This document shows positions 35,901 through 46,599 of a stretch of DNA of 64,000 nt, in pieces. The DNA is taken from the NCBI RefSeq assembly GCF_910592395.1, contig NC_088313.1:9428501-9492500 (forward strand), in the 5' to 3' direction. Origin of the DNA: Lineus longissimus (taxonomy: Eukaryota; Nemertea; Pilidiophora; Heteronemertea; Lineidae). Each line of letters starts with the position of its first letter. Within the stretch, counting starts at the first letter, position 1. The position numbers and the translations under genes are program-made. Below the pieces are notes generated by a model. It made no database searches. It saw only the letters and a program-made list of their open reading frames with translations, and was not told the origin of the DNA.

Positions 35901-38900
35901 GCAGAGTCAAACACTGAACGGCCTCCAATTACAAGTCCACGGAGTTACGACAACAGGTTCTGGTCCTTTCGGACTCACACCATGGGAGTTCAAAGGCACA
36001 ATACAATCATACATAAAAATCAACAACCCACACAATGGACATTTAAATTTCGATATGAGCTTTACAGTCGGGACTTTTATCTATCAAAATGAGACAAAAA
36101 ATGGACCCATCCTTGAATGGCGGGGCAAACGGAGGGGATGGGGAACCCATTTGTGGATCTGGCACAGGACCCTTTTCTTGAATCTGGCACCTCGATTCGG
36201 TGGCAGAAGCGAGCACTTCCATACTGCAGTGGAACCCAGGAAGTGGAGCTTCGTCGGCGCCACCTTCGATCATGATACAGGAAGTCTAACCATGTGGGTA
36301 AGAAATCTTGGGAGGGTCATTACTTTGGGCAATATTTATATTTGTCCTCACAACAGTACAGAACACCGTCGGGCTAAAAAGTTAATATTTTTAAAACTGT
36401 GGCTGATCTTTCACAATCCTTCAAATAAGCATCCGAGAGTTGCGATGTTAGAGACTTTGGGTCAACATTAACGAGGCTGACGTGTGATAAACAAAGGCAC
36501 CCAAATAAGGGAGTTTTGGTATCAGTCCCGGTAACCCTATGGTTTTCCCCTACGTCTGTTGTTGGCCATCCAGAACAATATTCAAGTTTATTCAACTTTG
36601 CTGGCAATTGAACTTCTCTACCTCTACTTCTGTTTGTTTGTTTCTAGGTCAATGGTATTGTCTTCCAGCAGAATGTCGGTAGACGTACCCCGGACTCCCG
36701 TGGCAATATCTACATTGGTAACCGTGGTTCCGCAAGGTGGTTTGAACCATTCAAGGGCAGTCTAGCTGGACTAACAGTACTGAACGGTGCCATTAACGCG
36801 TCTGAAATAAAGCTGTTTAAGTGTCTTATTGTTGCATTGGCTTCAAAAGGTAAACAGATATATTCCTCTTGATGAGTTGGTCATTGTGTGTCCATCCAGT
36901 ATCAGAAACAAAGAGTTGTGTCTGTCATTATTTATGGAATCAAAACGGCGACTTGATGTGCTGGCTTGGTTATCGTGGTGACAGCAAAGCAAACAGTTGT
37001 GCCCAAGGACTCATCCACTTGAGTTTACGCAGATCACTTCAACATGACCGAAACAAAGGTATTGTGACGAAATAACCTTACCGTAGTTGGAATCGTATAA
37101 ACAACATCAAGGTGAGGCTGCACAAAACCGACATTATTGCAGTTGAAGACGGTCTTCTTAATGTATAAAGTATTATATTGCAGGGTCATATCCGATAGCA
37201 TGGGACCCAGCTGCTGACAAAAGCTTTGAGAGATGCCAACTTGAACCAGACCCAACTGTCTTAACGCAGCAGGCTAATCACAAAACGTACACATGCAATG
37301 GCTTCCAGAGTTTGAGTAAGCGATCACAAGTAAAACGTCATTGAGTGAGACAATACGATTAAGATTCCGTATTTCTTCAATGTAAATGTATATCAATGCC
37401 GACATGCCCACACTCATAGAAATGAAGGCTTTTGAGGCCAATACGCACATTAGTTTTGAGGTTTTCAGGGAAAAAAACCCTTGAAGGTTTTGAGTATCTC
37501 GAAAACCACTTTCAATTATCCGTAAAATATCATATTTGTGTTGGCCGAACAACCTTTAAATGTTTTTCAAAAACTCAAAACCTTTAATTCTAAGATTGCA
37601 TGTTATTAGCCATAACTTAAATTGACTTTCTAAACACTCATATAAAACAATACAAGTGACTCCCGTACTAAAGGAATTATATATCTAGCAACCACCTAAC
37701 CGGCCTTGTCAGTATTTTCCTTCCAAGAGAGTCAGATGCACATTTTCTCACGTATCAAGCACATTGTTGTTATGGCAACGCTATTAAGCTTTTGGTTTTA
37801 TGCAAAAAGTGTGAAATAATCCATTTTCCGTACTTTTCGCCTTTTTTGTTGCAGTCAAATGAAATTTACGATATATATGTATATTAAGTTATGCACATTG
37901 CAGGCACATACTTCGGGTTTAACTGGTGGAATATTCTAGGCCAAAATAAAATCAATACGCACCTAAACGGCCTTTCACTCGACGTCGTTGGGGTAGACAC
38001 ATCTAGGGATGGACCAAACGGAATCGCCGCATGGAACTTTAAGGGAAATTCCAGATCATACGTCAGAGTAACTAACAGAGGCCATTTAGACCTAGTGGAC
38101 TTCACGATAGGAACCTTCATCTATCAGCACCAGGTTGGTGGCTATTTTGTAAAAGCCGTGGTTAGGTAACTTTGGCTTATCTTCAAAAATGTGCTAATGC
38201 TCGGGGATCCAGTGGCTGTCTTTACACATTGGTACAAACAACTAAGGCTCGTGCGCTTATTATGGAAGCAATCCAAACATGGCATAACCCTCCCCTTTTT
38301 TAGCGCCCCGCAAACGAGCGTTTTAAATCACTGCAACCTGCGGCTGGTATATCATAAATGAAACATTTTCTTGACTGAGAATATTGCTTTAGCGGTTGCT
38401 TTCTCATAACAGTTATCCATGTGTTTGTTTTAGATCACAAATGGTGCAATCCTGGAATGGAGGGGGCCAGATAATGCGCGATATGGGGCCCATTTCTGGA
38501 TCTGGTCTCATGTTCCTTTCGTAAATCTTGGCGCAACAAGCTCTCACTTCCGCGAGGCCGTGCCTACGGATAGCTGGCACTTCATCGGGGCGAGTTATAG
38601 CCACAGGTCGGGGAGGCAATTGATGTGGAAAGACAATACGACGAACGTCAGGGATTATGGACCAGGCAGGCGTGCCATGTGCAGTGGAGATGTCTTTATA
38701 GGTAGGATATGAAAGAGAAGGGAAGCTGATGTTTTCCTACTGTAATATTAAGAGAGTTTTATGAATGAACCTAATTCAATGTCTCGTGGCTAACACTGAT
38801 GTCCGCTAGTGGTAGTGATGGCAATTATCATTTCTTCCGATATTCGGTGATTTTCCTCGCATGTGACCTCCGTAAACAAGAAATCCCCACAGTACATGTA

Positions 38901-39123
38901 AGGACCCCGACGTTTGTCATAGAAAGGTTCTAATGGTAAACTAACTTCTTCTTTTATTCACATTACTATCGTTATCCATTTTCTTATAGGGAACAGAGGA
39001 TCAGACCATTCGTTCTCGCCATTCAAAGGAAAGCTGGTTGGCCTGACGATACTAGATGGCGCTATATCTGAGTCACAGATTGAAGAGTTTAAGTGCAAAA
39101 TATTGGCGACTGTTTCAACATAA
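23964..39123 (+). CDS. Secreted multi-LamG (concanavalin A-like jelly-roll) protein, 12 exons
   Basis: Exons: 23964-24006 (signal peptide MILREILIAAVFCQ), 32507-32542, 33197-33928, 34273-34428, 34620-35027, 35326-35598, 35843-36297, 36648-36849, 37184-37315, 37904-38133, 38434-38701, 38990-39123 (TAA). All splice phases chain and lengths total 3,069 nt (1,022 residues). Four LamG-like domains each begin with a WWxxLGQ-type strand and end with a LxGLTxxxGAI...FKC signature. Two two-cysteine modules (exons 4 and 9; pattern C..EPD...KTY.C) sit between domains 1-2 and 3-4. Such domains bind carbohydrates or extracellular ligands; the actual ligand is unknown. The third exon also has an acceptor at 33166, but only 33197 fits the phase. 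Poly(A) signals lie at 39486-39499. Confidence 0.8.
24830..25190. repeat. Subterminal minisatellite of the palindrome (three copies in total)
   Basis: A GGAAAGTTGGAAACCT-type repeat is followed by ~80-bp units containing GGTGGCGCTTGACAT, GGGTACTTCCTGC and AAAGGGATCTTTGGC. Inverted copies of the block occur at about 28075-28440 and 32040-32474. Each ends with the same CCGGAAAGTACAGGCAACC terminus. Confidence 0.75.
25980..26710. repeat. Inner palindrome with CGTCCTGCAGGACG ends
   Basis: A block running from a GCGGGTACAAAACGCAGGACG start through PstI-like GTCCTGCAGGAC words (25990-26060) is repeated in inverse at 26665-26710. The interior (26100-26530) is built of degenerate GGGGAGTTGTGTT units that switch strand near 26350. 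The same structure is mirrored at about 29080-29820 in the other arm. Confidence 0.7.
29977..31399. mobile_element. Tigger/pogo-type non-autonomous element, copy 2, complete
   Basis: It starts GAGTGGAACCCCGGTAACACG at 29977 and ends GCGGTTCCACTG at 31399, with TA outside both ends (29975-29976, 31400-31401). The equivalent point in the left palindrome arm (about 25815) has the flanking sequence without the element. It is an inverse relative of 20684-21540. No transposase frame is present. It carries a short minisatellite at 30788-30935. Confidence 0.8.
30788..30935. repeat. ~14-17-bp minisatellite TTCCTGTTTCGCCTAT
   Basis: About ten degenerate head-to-tail copies of TATTCCTGTTTCGCC occur here. 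They lie in the segment of the Tigger-type element that copy 1 lacks, so the array expanded or inserted after the copies diverged. Confidence 0.85.
32640..33105 (+). repeat. Possible 3' end of a non-LTR retroelement with (ATT)n tail
   Basis: The block ends in GTGAATAAAGCTATTATTATTATTAT, a polyadenylation-like signal followed by an ATT microsatellite, as seen at the 3' ends of some LINE or SINE families. There is no coding sequence. It lies in intron 2 of the LamG gene. Confidence 0.4.
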
Positions 39124-39485
39124 GAAATCCCAATTGCATGGTGACGATTAAGTTATGGATCCTCGAAGACTCAAAGATTCAATACTTCCGATATTATAGA
39201 TACATAATAGAAAGATTTGTCACCAGGGCATTCTACTTCGGGACACTTAAAAATGTTACATCTGCAACATCCTCTTGACCTGCAACGTACTCTCTACTAT
39301 ACCACAGTAGAGCATTTCACTGTTGTCGATATCGCATTAAACAGTGAACATTCTACTGTGTGTTTGCTTTTGCGCACATTCTCTGCGCAACGAAGAATAC
39401 CATTGAATATTCTGGAATATTGATGAATGACCACGTGTTTTTAATTTGTACTATATATATAGTTTTTGACTGTAGCCGAATAGAT

Positions 39486-39499
39486 AATAAATCAATAAA
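39486..39499 (+). terminator. Poly(A) signals of the LamG gene
   Basis: Two AATAAA hexamers (39486-39491 and 39494-39499) lie about 365 bp after the stop codon at 39121-39123. They give a plausible 3' end near 39520. Confidence 0.6.
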
Positions 39500-39624
39500 T
39501 CAATTTGAATTTGAAATTTTGACTCTTTTATTTCATTTTAGCAGTGAGGATGGGCGGCTACAGGCGGTAACATTTCCAACAACATGTCACAATGAGAGAC
39601 CTTTTTCCTCTATGTGCCAGGAGT

Positions 39625-39945
39625 ATGAGGGGTTGGGGCGGTTTGGTCCTCTCATTCCCAGCTGCCAGTCACAGTCTGGTAAATTTTTGTCTCAAGTATG
39701 AATTTTGGCAATGATCAGGGGTCGGGGTCCTATCATTCCCAGCCACGAGTCACAATCTGGTAACTTTTTGTCTTACGTATGAAGTTTGGCAGTGATCATG
39801 GGTCGGGGTCCTATCATTCACAGCCACGAGACACAATCTGGGAACTTTTTGTCTCGCATATAAAATTTGGCAGTGATCATGGGTCGGGGTCCTATCATTC
39901 CCAGCCACGAGTCACAATCTGGTAACGTTTTGTCTCACGTATGGG
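39625..39945. repeat. ~83-bp tandem repeat, 3-4 copies
   Basis: Units share GGTCGGGGTCCTATCATTCC, cagccacgagtcacaatctgg and TTTTTGTCTCACGTATG-type blocks at about 39640, 39717, 39800 and 39883. The array follows directly after the LamG gene's 3' end. The rest of 39946-41120 shows no recognisable feature. Confidence 0.8.
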
Positions 39946-41122
39946 CCCACTCATTGTTAGTTCAACTGTGTAAGTGGAAAATGGAGAGAGTTTTGTGCGG
40001 AGCATGCTCTGTGACCTTGTTACTGATGTTATTAGCATATTTTGGAAGGTAGCTTTAAACGATTAAGCATTAACATTGCTGCTATCATCAAATATACTGT
40101 TCTTTCTTTCCTGAAATTAACAGTTCGTACATCAGGATTATTATCTATTCATGTATGTAGGAGGGGTCACACATACCCCATATACATCATCAATTTCCGT
40201 GCTCATTTCCACTCATAACTCAAAGCCTATGGGATGACATCATAATTACGTTTGAAACACATTCAGAACTGACCCGACTCCAAACCACACCATGTGATAT
40301 CAAAGACGGGCGTACTCAATGGAAATAACGATCATTGGGCATTACTGGTTAAAAATATTCTTGGCGGGCTTATTCCGGACTGTTAATCTGAGGAAAGAAA
40401 TTACAGTATATGTGAGTATTGTATGTAGTAATAGTGGTTTGTTTGAAGTTATAACCTGTGTTTCAAGCGAGAGGTGCCAAGGCCCTCAGCTCCACCAAGG
40501 AGAAGAATGCTTTCTCCTTGGTTGCACTGACATTGACTGATCGGTAGACGTATCATGTTCTTCAATAGGTTTGATATAATAACAGGACGATAAACGAGTG
40601 ATAGTATTCTAATCTGGTAGATTATGAAATGTTCTTCGTGCATAATCGGGTGGCATATCTATTTCAAGGTGTTTTTCAGATAGATCTGGTCTTGCTAGGT
40701 ATTTAGCTGCTTGTCACTTGACTGTAATAGTGTGATCACAAAAAGTTATGTTACGCAGCCCTGGGCAGCCGGTGACATGCATATATTTGACCGGCTTTTG
40801 TTAACGCCGTGAAAGAGCATTGGTTCGGCCTACCCTTAGGAAAATCTAGTGTTCTGCAAAATCGCTTTCCTTTGGGAAATGTGATCTGATCACATTCCTG
40901 AGTTCAACTGAGTACATTCAAACTTTGGCCAGATCGATATGAAAAACACTTTGTACTGTTGGGAGCTGTATCGACAACGAACTTTCAATGACTCGTGAGC
41001 TTTTTAAAAAGCTCAGCCACAAATATGAGCAGTTTCGAAGACACCAGACAAATGTATTTCTATCCTATAAATAGCATCACCAGTTGGCATTTTCCATTTT
41101 CTATATTCCACCCTTGATGTGA

Positions 41123-43779
41123 TCACAGCGACAGACATTCCTTTGGAGGGATGAACACCATGGGATCTGAGATTCCGAGGGTGTAGTCGTAGTGCCTGAA
41201 AGAAGCATAGTGTTCTATTATACAATCTCAAAAATAAAGGTTCTTGAGTTTTTAAGCAGTCTACACGATGCACTTTTAAAGTTCTTTTTTTCAGCCAGAA
41301 GGTCAAAAACCATCAGGGGTTTATCATTTCCCCAGGAAATTCATTTCCCCAGGAAATTTTTCGAGGTCTAGACCCATATCATGATTATGATCACATTTCA
41401 GTCATATCAAAAAATGCAAATGGTTTAATTATGTAGAATTGAAAGACAGCTCCAAATTGCCCCGCTTGATGAATTCAGCCGCAATCTGACGACCACCTAG
41501 CAACAAAAGTGAATACTGATGTATGTCCAAACATAATCAAGTAAGTAATTCAACGTACTTCCAGATGAAATATCCTTCATTAGGTTTGTAACTTGTGAAG
41601 GAGATTGGTAGGCAGTCCCTCTGGGTCCATTCTCCATTCGCCCTGCCTGGAATAAGAGCGTTTGATACATGACTTGCTTGGCAATAACGTGGTTGTAAAT
41701 GTATCATGAGAGCCTGGGATTTCAATCAGCGCCACCGAAATCATCAACACTCAAGGCCTGGGTACATATACGGAGGTCTCGTCAAGAAATGGTATCAACC
41801 TCTTGCCGTGGGGCGCGCAATGAGAGACGTGTGACAATCTACGCCATCATCTCAATCTGTTGTGGTTCAAAATGATGAGTAATCTAAAGCACAATTTCTT
41901 CCACACGACTTTACATTTTGTTTTGATGATAATTAGTCGATTTGGATTCGAAATCCTGCATGAAAATAGCATGCAAAGCTGCATGAAAATAGCATGCAGT
42001 TGGATATATTTCGATTATGACAACGCGTATGCACGGAGATGAGCCGCAATGTTTGAAAATGAATAACAGATGAGTTGCCAACCTGCCTGAAGTTTGTCAA
42101 ATTTGTTACGTGAAGGACGGACCTTAAGCTTCAATATGATTACCGTTACACGGACTACTTACTTCCATCTTCGAAGTGACCACCCCAGACATCCACGAGG
42201 ACACCAGCTCCGTGATTGGAAGACGTTCCGATGTAGTACTCGCCATACCATGTAGCATTGCTTGGCACATGCAGCGCGGGGAATGGCCGCGAAATGGGCC
42301 TCCTTTCACATTTTCTGGTCTTTATGTCAAGCCTGTATTCAACACCCTGCAAAGAAATGCATTTTGTGTTATTCTCAAATATGATTTCTCAATGTGAACT
42401 CAAAACACACCTTTGTCACACACAATGAGGAACCGGCAGAACTAAATATTCAGATGGCAGCACCAATACTAAAATTTACACTTTCAGTGCATTATCCATT
42501 TAAATTAAGTTTTGTTGCTTCTCTCCCTAAAACCCATCAAAATAGAATTAAGGACCAATAAAACAACATTTTTGGTACTATTTCCCCATGTAGAGTAATT
42601 AAGGGATGACATATTCAATAATCAATGACCAAGGAAATGCCTTTCTCATTACAACCATGGTCCACTTGCCTGCAAGGCCCCCTATTGGTAGGTTTTGTTG
42701 TGCAGGTTCCTCATTCTAGTCCCAATTCCACACTAGAAAAGCTGTGTTTCTCCCTGCTAACAGAATGTGGATAACTGTAGGCCCCGAGATAAAACTTACT
42801 GCATCATGAAGGTAAAGGACATCTTCAAATTGCTCCTTGCCTTCAACGGTCTCGTCTTCAATAAGCCTCACGCGAAGATTAGCATAATCGTACGACACTT
42901 TTCCATGGCGGTCAAATTTTTTTGCTGGGTCGTACTGCAAATGGAATTATGGAAGAAGAATGCAAAGAAAGTCGAAGTGAAAGATGTAAGCATATCATGT
43001 TCTATTGGGTTTTGCATGTGCATTACATAATCTTATTTCATTATGCTAGTTTTACCAGTTTGTGGTCGTCTGAAGAAGCCGTACGACCCCACCCGATCGA
43101 ATTGGCTTGAAATTATTCTAACAATGTATCCCATCCTGTGTCTCATGGTCTTATGCTCTTATACTCTTTTCCTCGTGTTAGGGCTTTTGATAATCATTTA
43201 CGTTGTCGCCATGTTTCCATTATGGGGTCCATGGGATGGTCTGGGAGGTCGGGATTCCAGATATCAGTCAATTTACGTAATAGAAAAGCATGGGGGAATT
43301 GCGGAAACATAATCAAACATCACGACCGGATGGGAGGGATTCGACAGCCACAATGCATCAAATACGTACCTCTGCTATCCGTGCTTCCCATTCCTTTGGA
43401 GCAGCTGCAAATGAAATACAAGCGAGTGTATTATGCATTGAATTATAAGAACTTAGGGAAAAGTTGTATGCGCGCGTGTATGTGCGTGTGGGGTGGGGTG
43501 GGGGGGGGGGGGGGGGGGGTAGATTCACGTTTACCCTCATTCCTTGTAGAATTTAGTAAGTTATCCTAGATTGAATGCAATCACCACCATGTCAGCCGAT
43601 AAAGGCAACCCCCAAGGTTCGCTTCCTCAACGTAGATTGGTTTCTGGTGGAGGAACTACTCGGTATGGGTTCCAACTATTACACTACAATAGGAATCAAT
43701 ACTCACCACACGGCTTTGGAATCTGGGCGTTTACGTAAGCCAGGCACGCCGCTAAAACAAACATACAGAACTTCGTCAT
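41123..43779 (-). CDS. EPDR1-like: Ependymin-related secreted glycoprotein, six exons, complete
   Basis: Exons in order: 43707-43779 (signal peptide MTKFCMFVLAACLAYVNAQ), 43370-43404, 42800-42934, 42163-42346, 41559-41646, 41123-41195 (TGA). The phases 1, 0, 0, 1, 2 chain exactly and the lengths total 588 nt, giving 195 residues, the usual family length. Family hallmarks are present in order: PKPC after the signal peptide, PKEWEARI, a YDYANLRVRLIE stretch, KTRKCERRPI, VPSNATWYGEYYIG with an NAT glycosylation site, GAGVLVDVWGG, RDCLPISF, and GISDPMVFIPPKEC at the end. The four conserved cysteines are kept. Ependymin-related proteins are secreted, calcium- and lipid-binding, and involved in adhesion and regeneration in other animals. 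Confidence 0.93.
43496..43519. repeat. Poly(G) tract in intron 1 of the ependymin-related gene
   Basis: A GTGGGGTGGGG lead-in is followed by about 20 G. Reading through it gives a false proline-rich open frame upstream of exon 2 on the minus strand. Confidence 0.8.
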
Positions 43780-45082
43780 GGTGGGAGTTTTGGAGAAAGT
43801 GGTCAGTACAAAGTCACAGAGCAAAACCTTGGGGTTACATAACGAACTTGACACTTATCTCGCTATCGCAATCTATGATATTACCAGATAGTGCGCGTTC
43901 ATGTGACAAGACATGTCACTAAGTGTCGTGCCAAAAAACCTCTATCTATAAGTCATACATGTAATCAACCATTCCAGATATGGCACCGACGCATTTAAAG
44001 GCCAGGCACCTCAGGAAATATCAAACCCCTTCAGATTTTATTCGAAAAGTATATTCAAAGCAATAAACTCTAACACTTATTCCAAATCGATACATTAGGC
44101 CTTTAAGGGTTTGCATATTGGTTTATATCCCGACAAATGTCTCATATCATAGATAATCCGGAATTAAATATAAACTGTTATCGACAGTTCGTAGTTTCTA
44201 TAGCCAACTTGTACAATTTTTACTTGCTTGGGGAGAAGCCATTTTAAAGCCCAGGCTAAAAGAATGTGAATAAGACCAGTCTTAATCTATTCTTCATAAA
44301 ACCGGTGTCCTAAAAGGGTGTGTATTTTTTTCTTTACCAATTGGTGTGCAACTGCTACATCAGACCACTGCTTGAAAACGTGATGGCAATGCTGTTTAAA
44401 GTGGCTCTCTTTAAGAACCAGGGCTGGCCTGGTTACTTCTTCGAAACCGTTCAGTCATAGATAGAATATCTAAGATTGTAGTCACACCCGAATCTGCCGG
44501 CACCAATGCCTTTATCTTACTAGGTTCAAGTTCAATAAAGCGCTTATAAAAAAGGTCAAATAGGCAATCAATGATCTTAAAATCAAACGGCCATTATCAA
44601 GGTAATCGAATATCCTAAAGTGGCCACCAAAACCAAATCAGAGGTAACTTGCGGCTGTGACATTAGCCTTCGTATAGTTATGAAGTGGAGTGACCTACGT
44701 GTGTGTAGTTGCACGCCCCTTACACATGTGACATGTAGACCCCAATTTCGATACTTGCTTCTATGCGCATTTATTTACAGGCTGATTGCCTCAATGTCGA
44801 TCGTAAGGTAAAATGGAAATCCATGGGAAGTTACGAAATTTGAGGTAGTCTGTCGTTGTAACGTTCGTTTACGTTTTGTTTGATCGAAATAAACTACCTC
44901 AGGTTAGGACATAGGGAAATCCTAAATAAGCCAACATTGCCAAATTTGAGGTACTTTGTTAGATTACGTATCGAAGAAGTTGCCTTGACCATGGTGTCGA
45001 GCCGTGTTTATGAAAGCGCTTCCTTACAGCTGATTGCCTCAATGTAAGGTATTACATGCCAGGACAACAAGACAACCGCCAA
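43780..45082. other. Flank between the ependymin-related gene and a MITE, no gene seen
   Basis: No exon with convincing splice sites or coding character was found. Short repeats are visible: a TGATTGCCTCAATGT word at about 44780 and 45030, and an AATTTGAGGTA word at 44837 and 44942. The minus-strand TTATAGATA near 43945 could be a promoter element of the ependymin-related gene. Confidence 0.35.
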
Positions 45083-45087
45083 TATTA

Positions 45088-45871
45088 GGGAGGTTAAGAA
45101 CTCGAACGATAAACGACAACGGTAACGACAATGACGTCATTACGTTTATCGTGAAGAAATAACGTTAGTTGGGTTAAGAAGCATACATTGAATTTCCGGT
45201 AAACGTAAAATGTTCATTTGGCTGACACTGATCAGGTCCGAGTCAGGAAAGTCAGGAAAGACCAGGACTATGCTTTTTAACTGACTTGTATATATATTGT
45301 TTTAATGTGACTTGTAACTTTCAATGACACTCGAACATTTCTTGGCCTTCCAGGGCCTGTTAGACAGGACTATTCAATGAATTACCTCATCAACATTAGA
45401 CGTGTAGGTTTTATATACAATGTTTGTAGTCAGTATTAGTCAACACCAACATGGATCCACTGCTTCTTTTGGAAGATGACGAAGTTTTTTGCTGCTGTAC
45501 GATGTGCAACGAAGGCGCGGCGCCGTCAGACTTCGGCGGCATGTTCCGCTTAAGTTATTGTACAGAAGTGATTGATCAGTCGGCCCGGATCGACATGGTT
45601 TCACCTGGGCTACGATTATCTCACATGGAGTTATAAGTTTGTTACTCTATGGATTACATCATCAATGTGTGTGAAAGCACAATTCATAATCATGATAAAG
45701 GTCTGCACTGCGCTCAAAGAAGGTGCATTATAGGCCTGTAATGACCATTATAGGCCTGTAATGACCTACTGAACCGAAGACATTTTATTCATCATTGAAA
45801 CGGGAGACGATTTGGAGGATGACGTCATTGTCGTTACCGTTTTCGTTTAACGTTCGAGTTCTTAACCTCCC
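45088..45871. mobile_element. 784-bp MITE, probably Harbinger-derived
   Basis: Inverted ends of about 54 bp start GGGAGGTTAAGAACTCGAAC and finish with its complement; a GTAACG-rich block with TGACGTCAT marks their inner edge. TATTA is found immediately outside both ends (45083-45087, 45872-45876). A plus-strand open frame at 45451-45636 begins MDPLLLLEDDE, a start style seen in Harbinger transposases, but it ends after 61 codons. Confidence 0.7.
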
Positions 45872-45989
45872 TATTAAATCTATCTGCACGGACCTTCCTT
45901 ACAAACACCACTGTCAAAGAACACGCCCACGAGCAATCTCGACAAGATGTGCGATCCTTTAGCGTAAATCAGCCTCGATGATCTGATCC

Positions 45990-46523
45990 CTAAGCCCCTC
46001 TGGCTGGCACGGAGTGCCCAAGACCCATCAGGTAGCTCTCCGCATCTGTGGTTTCATGGCTTCCTTCATTTAAATCTCTTTCCTCCTCCAAAAGTCCAAG
46101 AAGGTTTTTGATGTCCTAAACAAAGCAAAAAATAAAGAGATGATGATAGGGCAGAACAAGAGAGAAAAACAGTGCTATCCTATACTTCGTTGTGGCGGAT
46201 TAAAATATGGTTCTATGGCGACACACAGTACCTTTTTCATATCTATTGTGATACTGCTCATGATGTTACCATGCAGGCGGTCGATGACACAAATGGTAGG
46301 GCGCGAACCCATTGCATATAGAAACCAGCGAAGTCGAACAAACTTCTTCTTTGGTATTCGATATGCCAGAAAGGATGAAACTGGATCGTATACAATTCAA
46401 ACGATTCTCAATGGAACTTGCCTCCGCGAGTGCAGCATCGGTCTCTTTAGAGAGAGACTTTGACTGGGCCCGGCACGCCTGGAGAACAAGAATGACAAAC
46501 CCTGCAGTAAAGAGAAGCTTCAT
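45990..46523 (-). CDS. Predicted 75-residue secreted protein with a GC-AG intron
   Basis: Exon 1 (46422-46523) encodes a signal peptide MKLLFTAGFVILVLQACRAQ and ends GAG/GCAAGT, the consensus of GC-AG introns. Exon 2 (45990-46115) follows a strong TTTGTTTAG acceptor in the same phase (0) and runs 41 codons to TAG. The mature chain is short and acidic (LLEEERDLNEG), ending SYLMGLGHSVPARGA. A TTTATT (AATAAA on this strand) lies near 45785, inside the MITE. It has no dibasic processing sites, so a classical neuropeptide precursor is not indicated. If the GC donor is rejected, exon 1 would run to a GT at 46272 in an incompatible phase. I recognise no family. Confidence 0.45.
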
Positions 46524-46599
46524 CTTGCAGGTCTTGGGTCTGGACAGACAGGCTATTCCCAGGACCACTCTTGTAATTCCCTCAAATTACCGGTTATAG

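Noticed and set aside
43358-43540. Proline-rich start upstream of ependymin-related exon 2
   Set aside because: It is the poly(G) tract of intron 1 read on the minus strand.
44837-44905. TGAGGTAGT followed by ACTACCTCA looked like a let-7 precursor
   Set aside because: The match to let-7 stops after nine bases and the stem is only nine base pairs, so chance is a better explanation.
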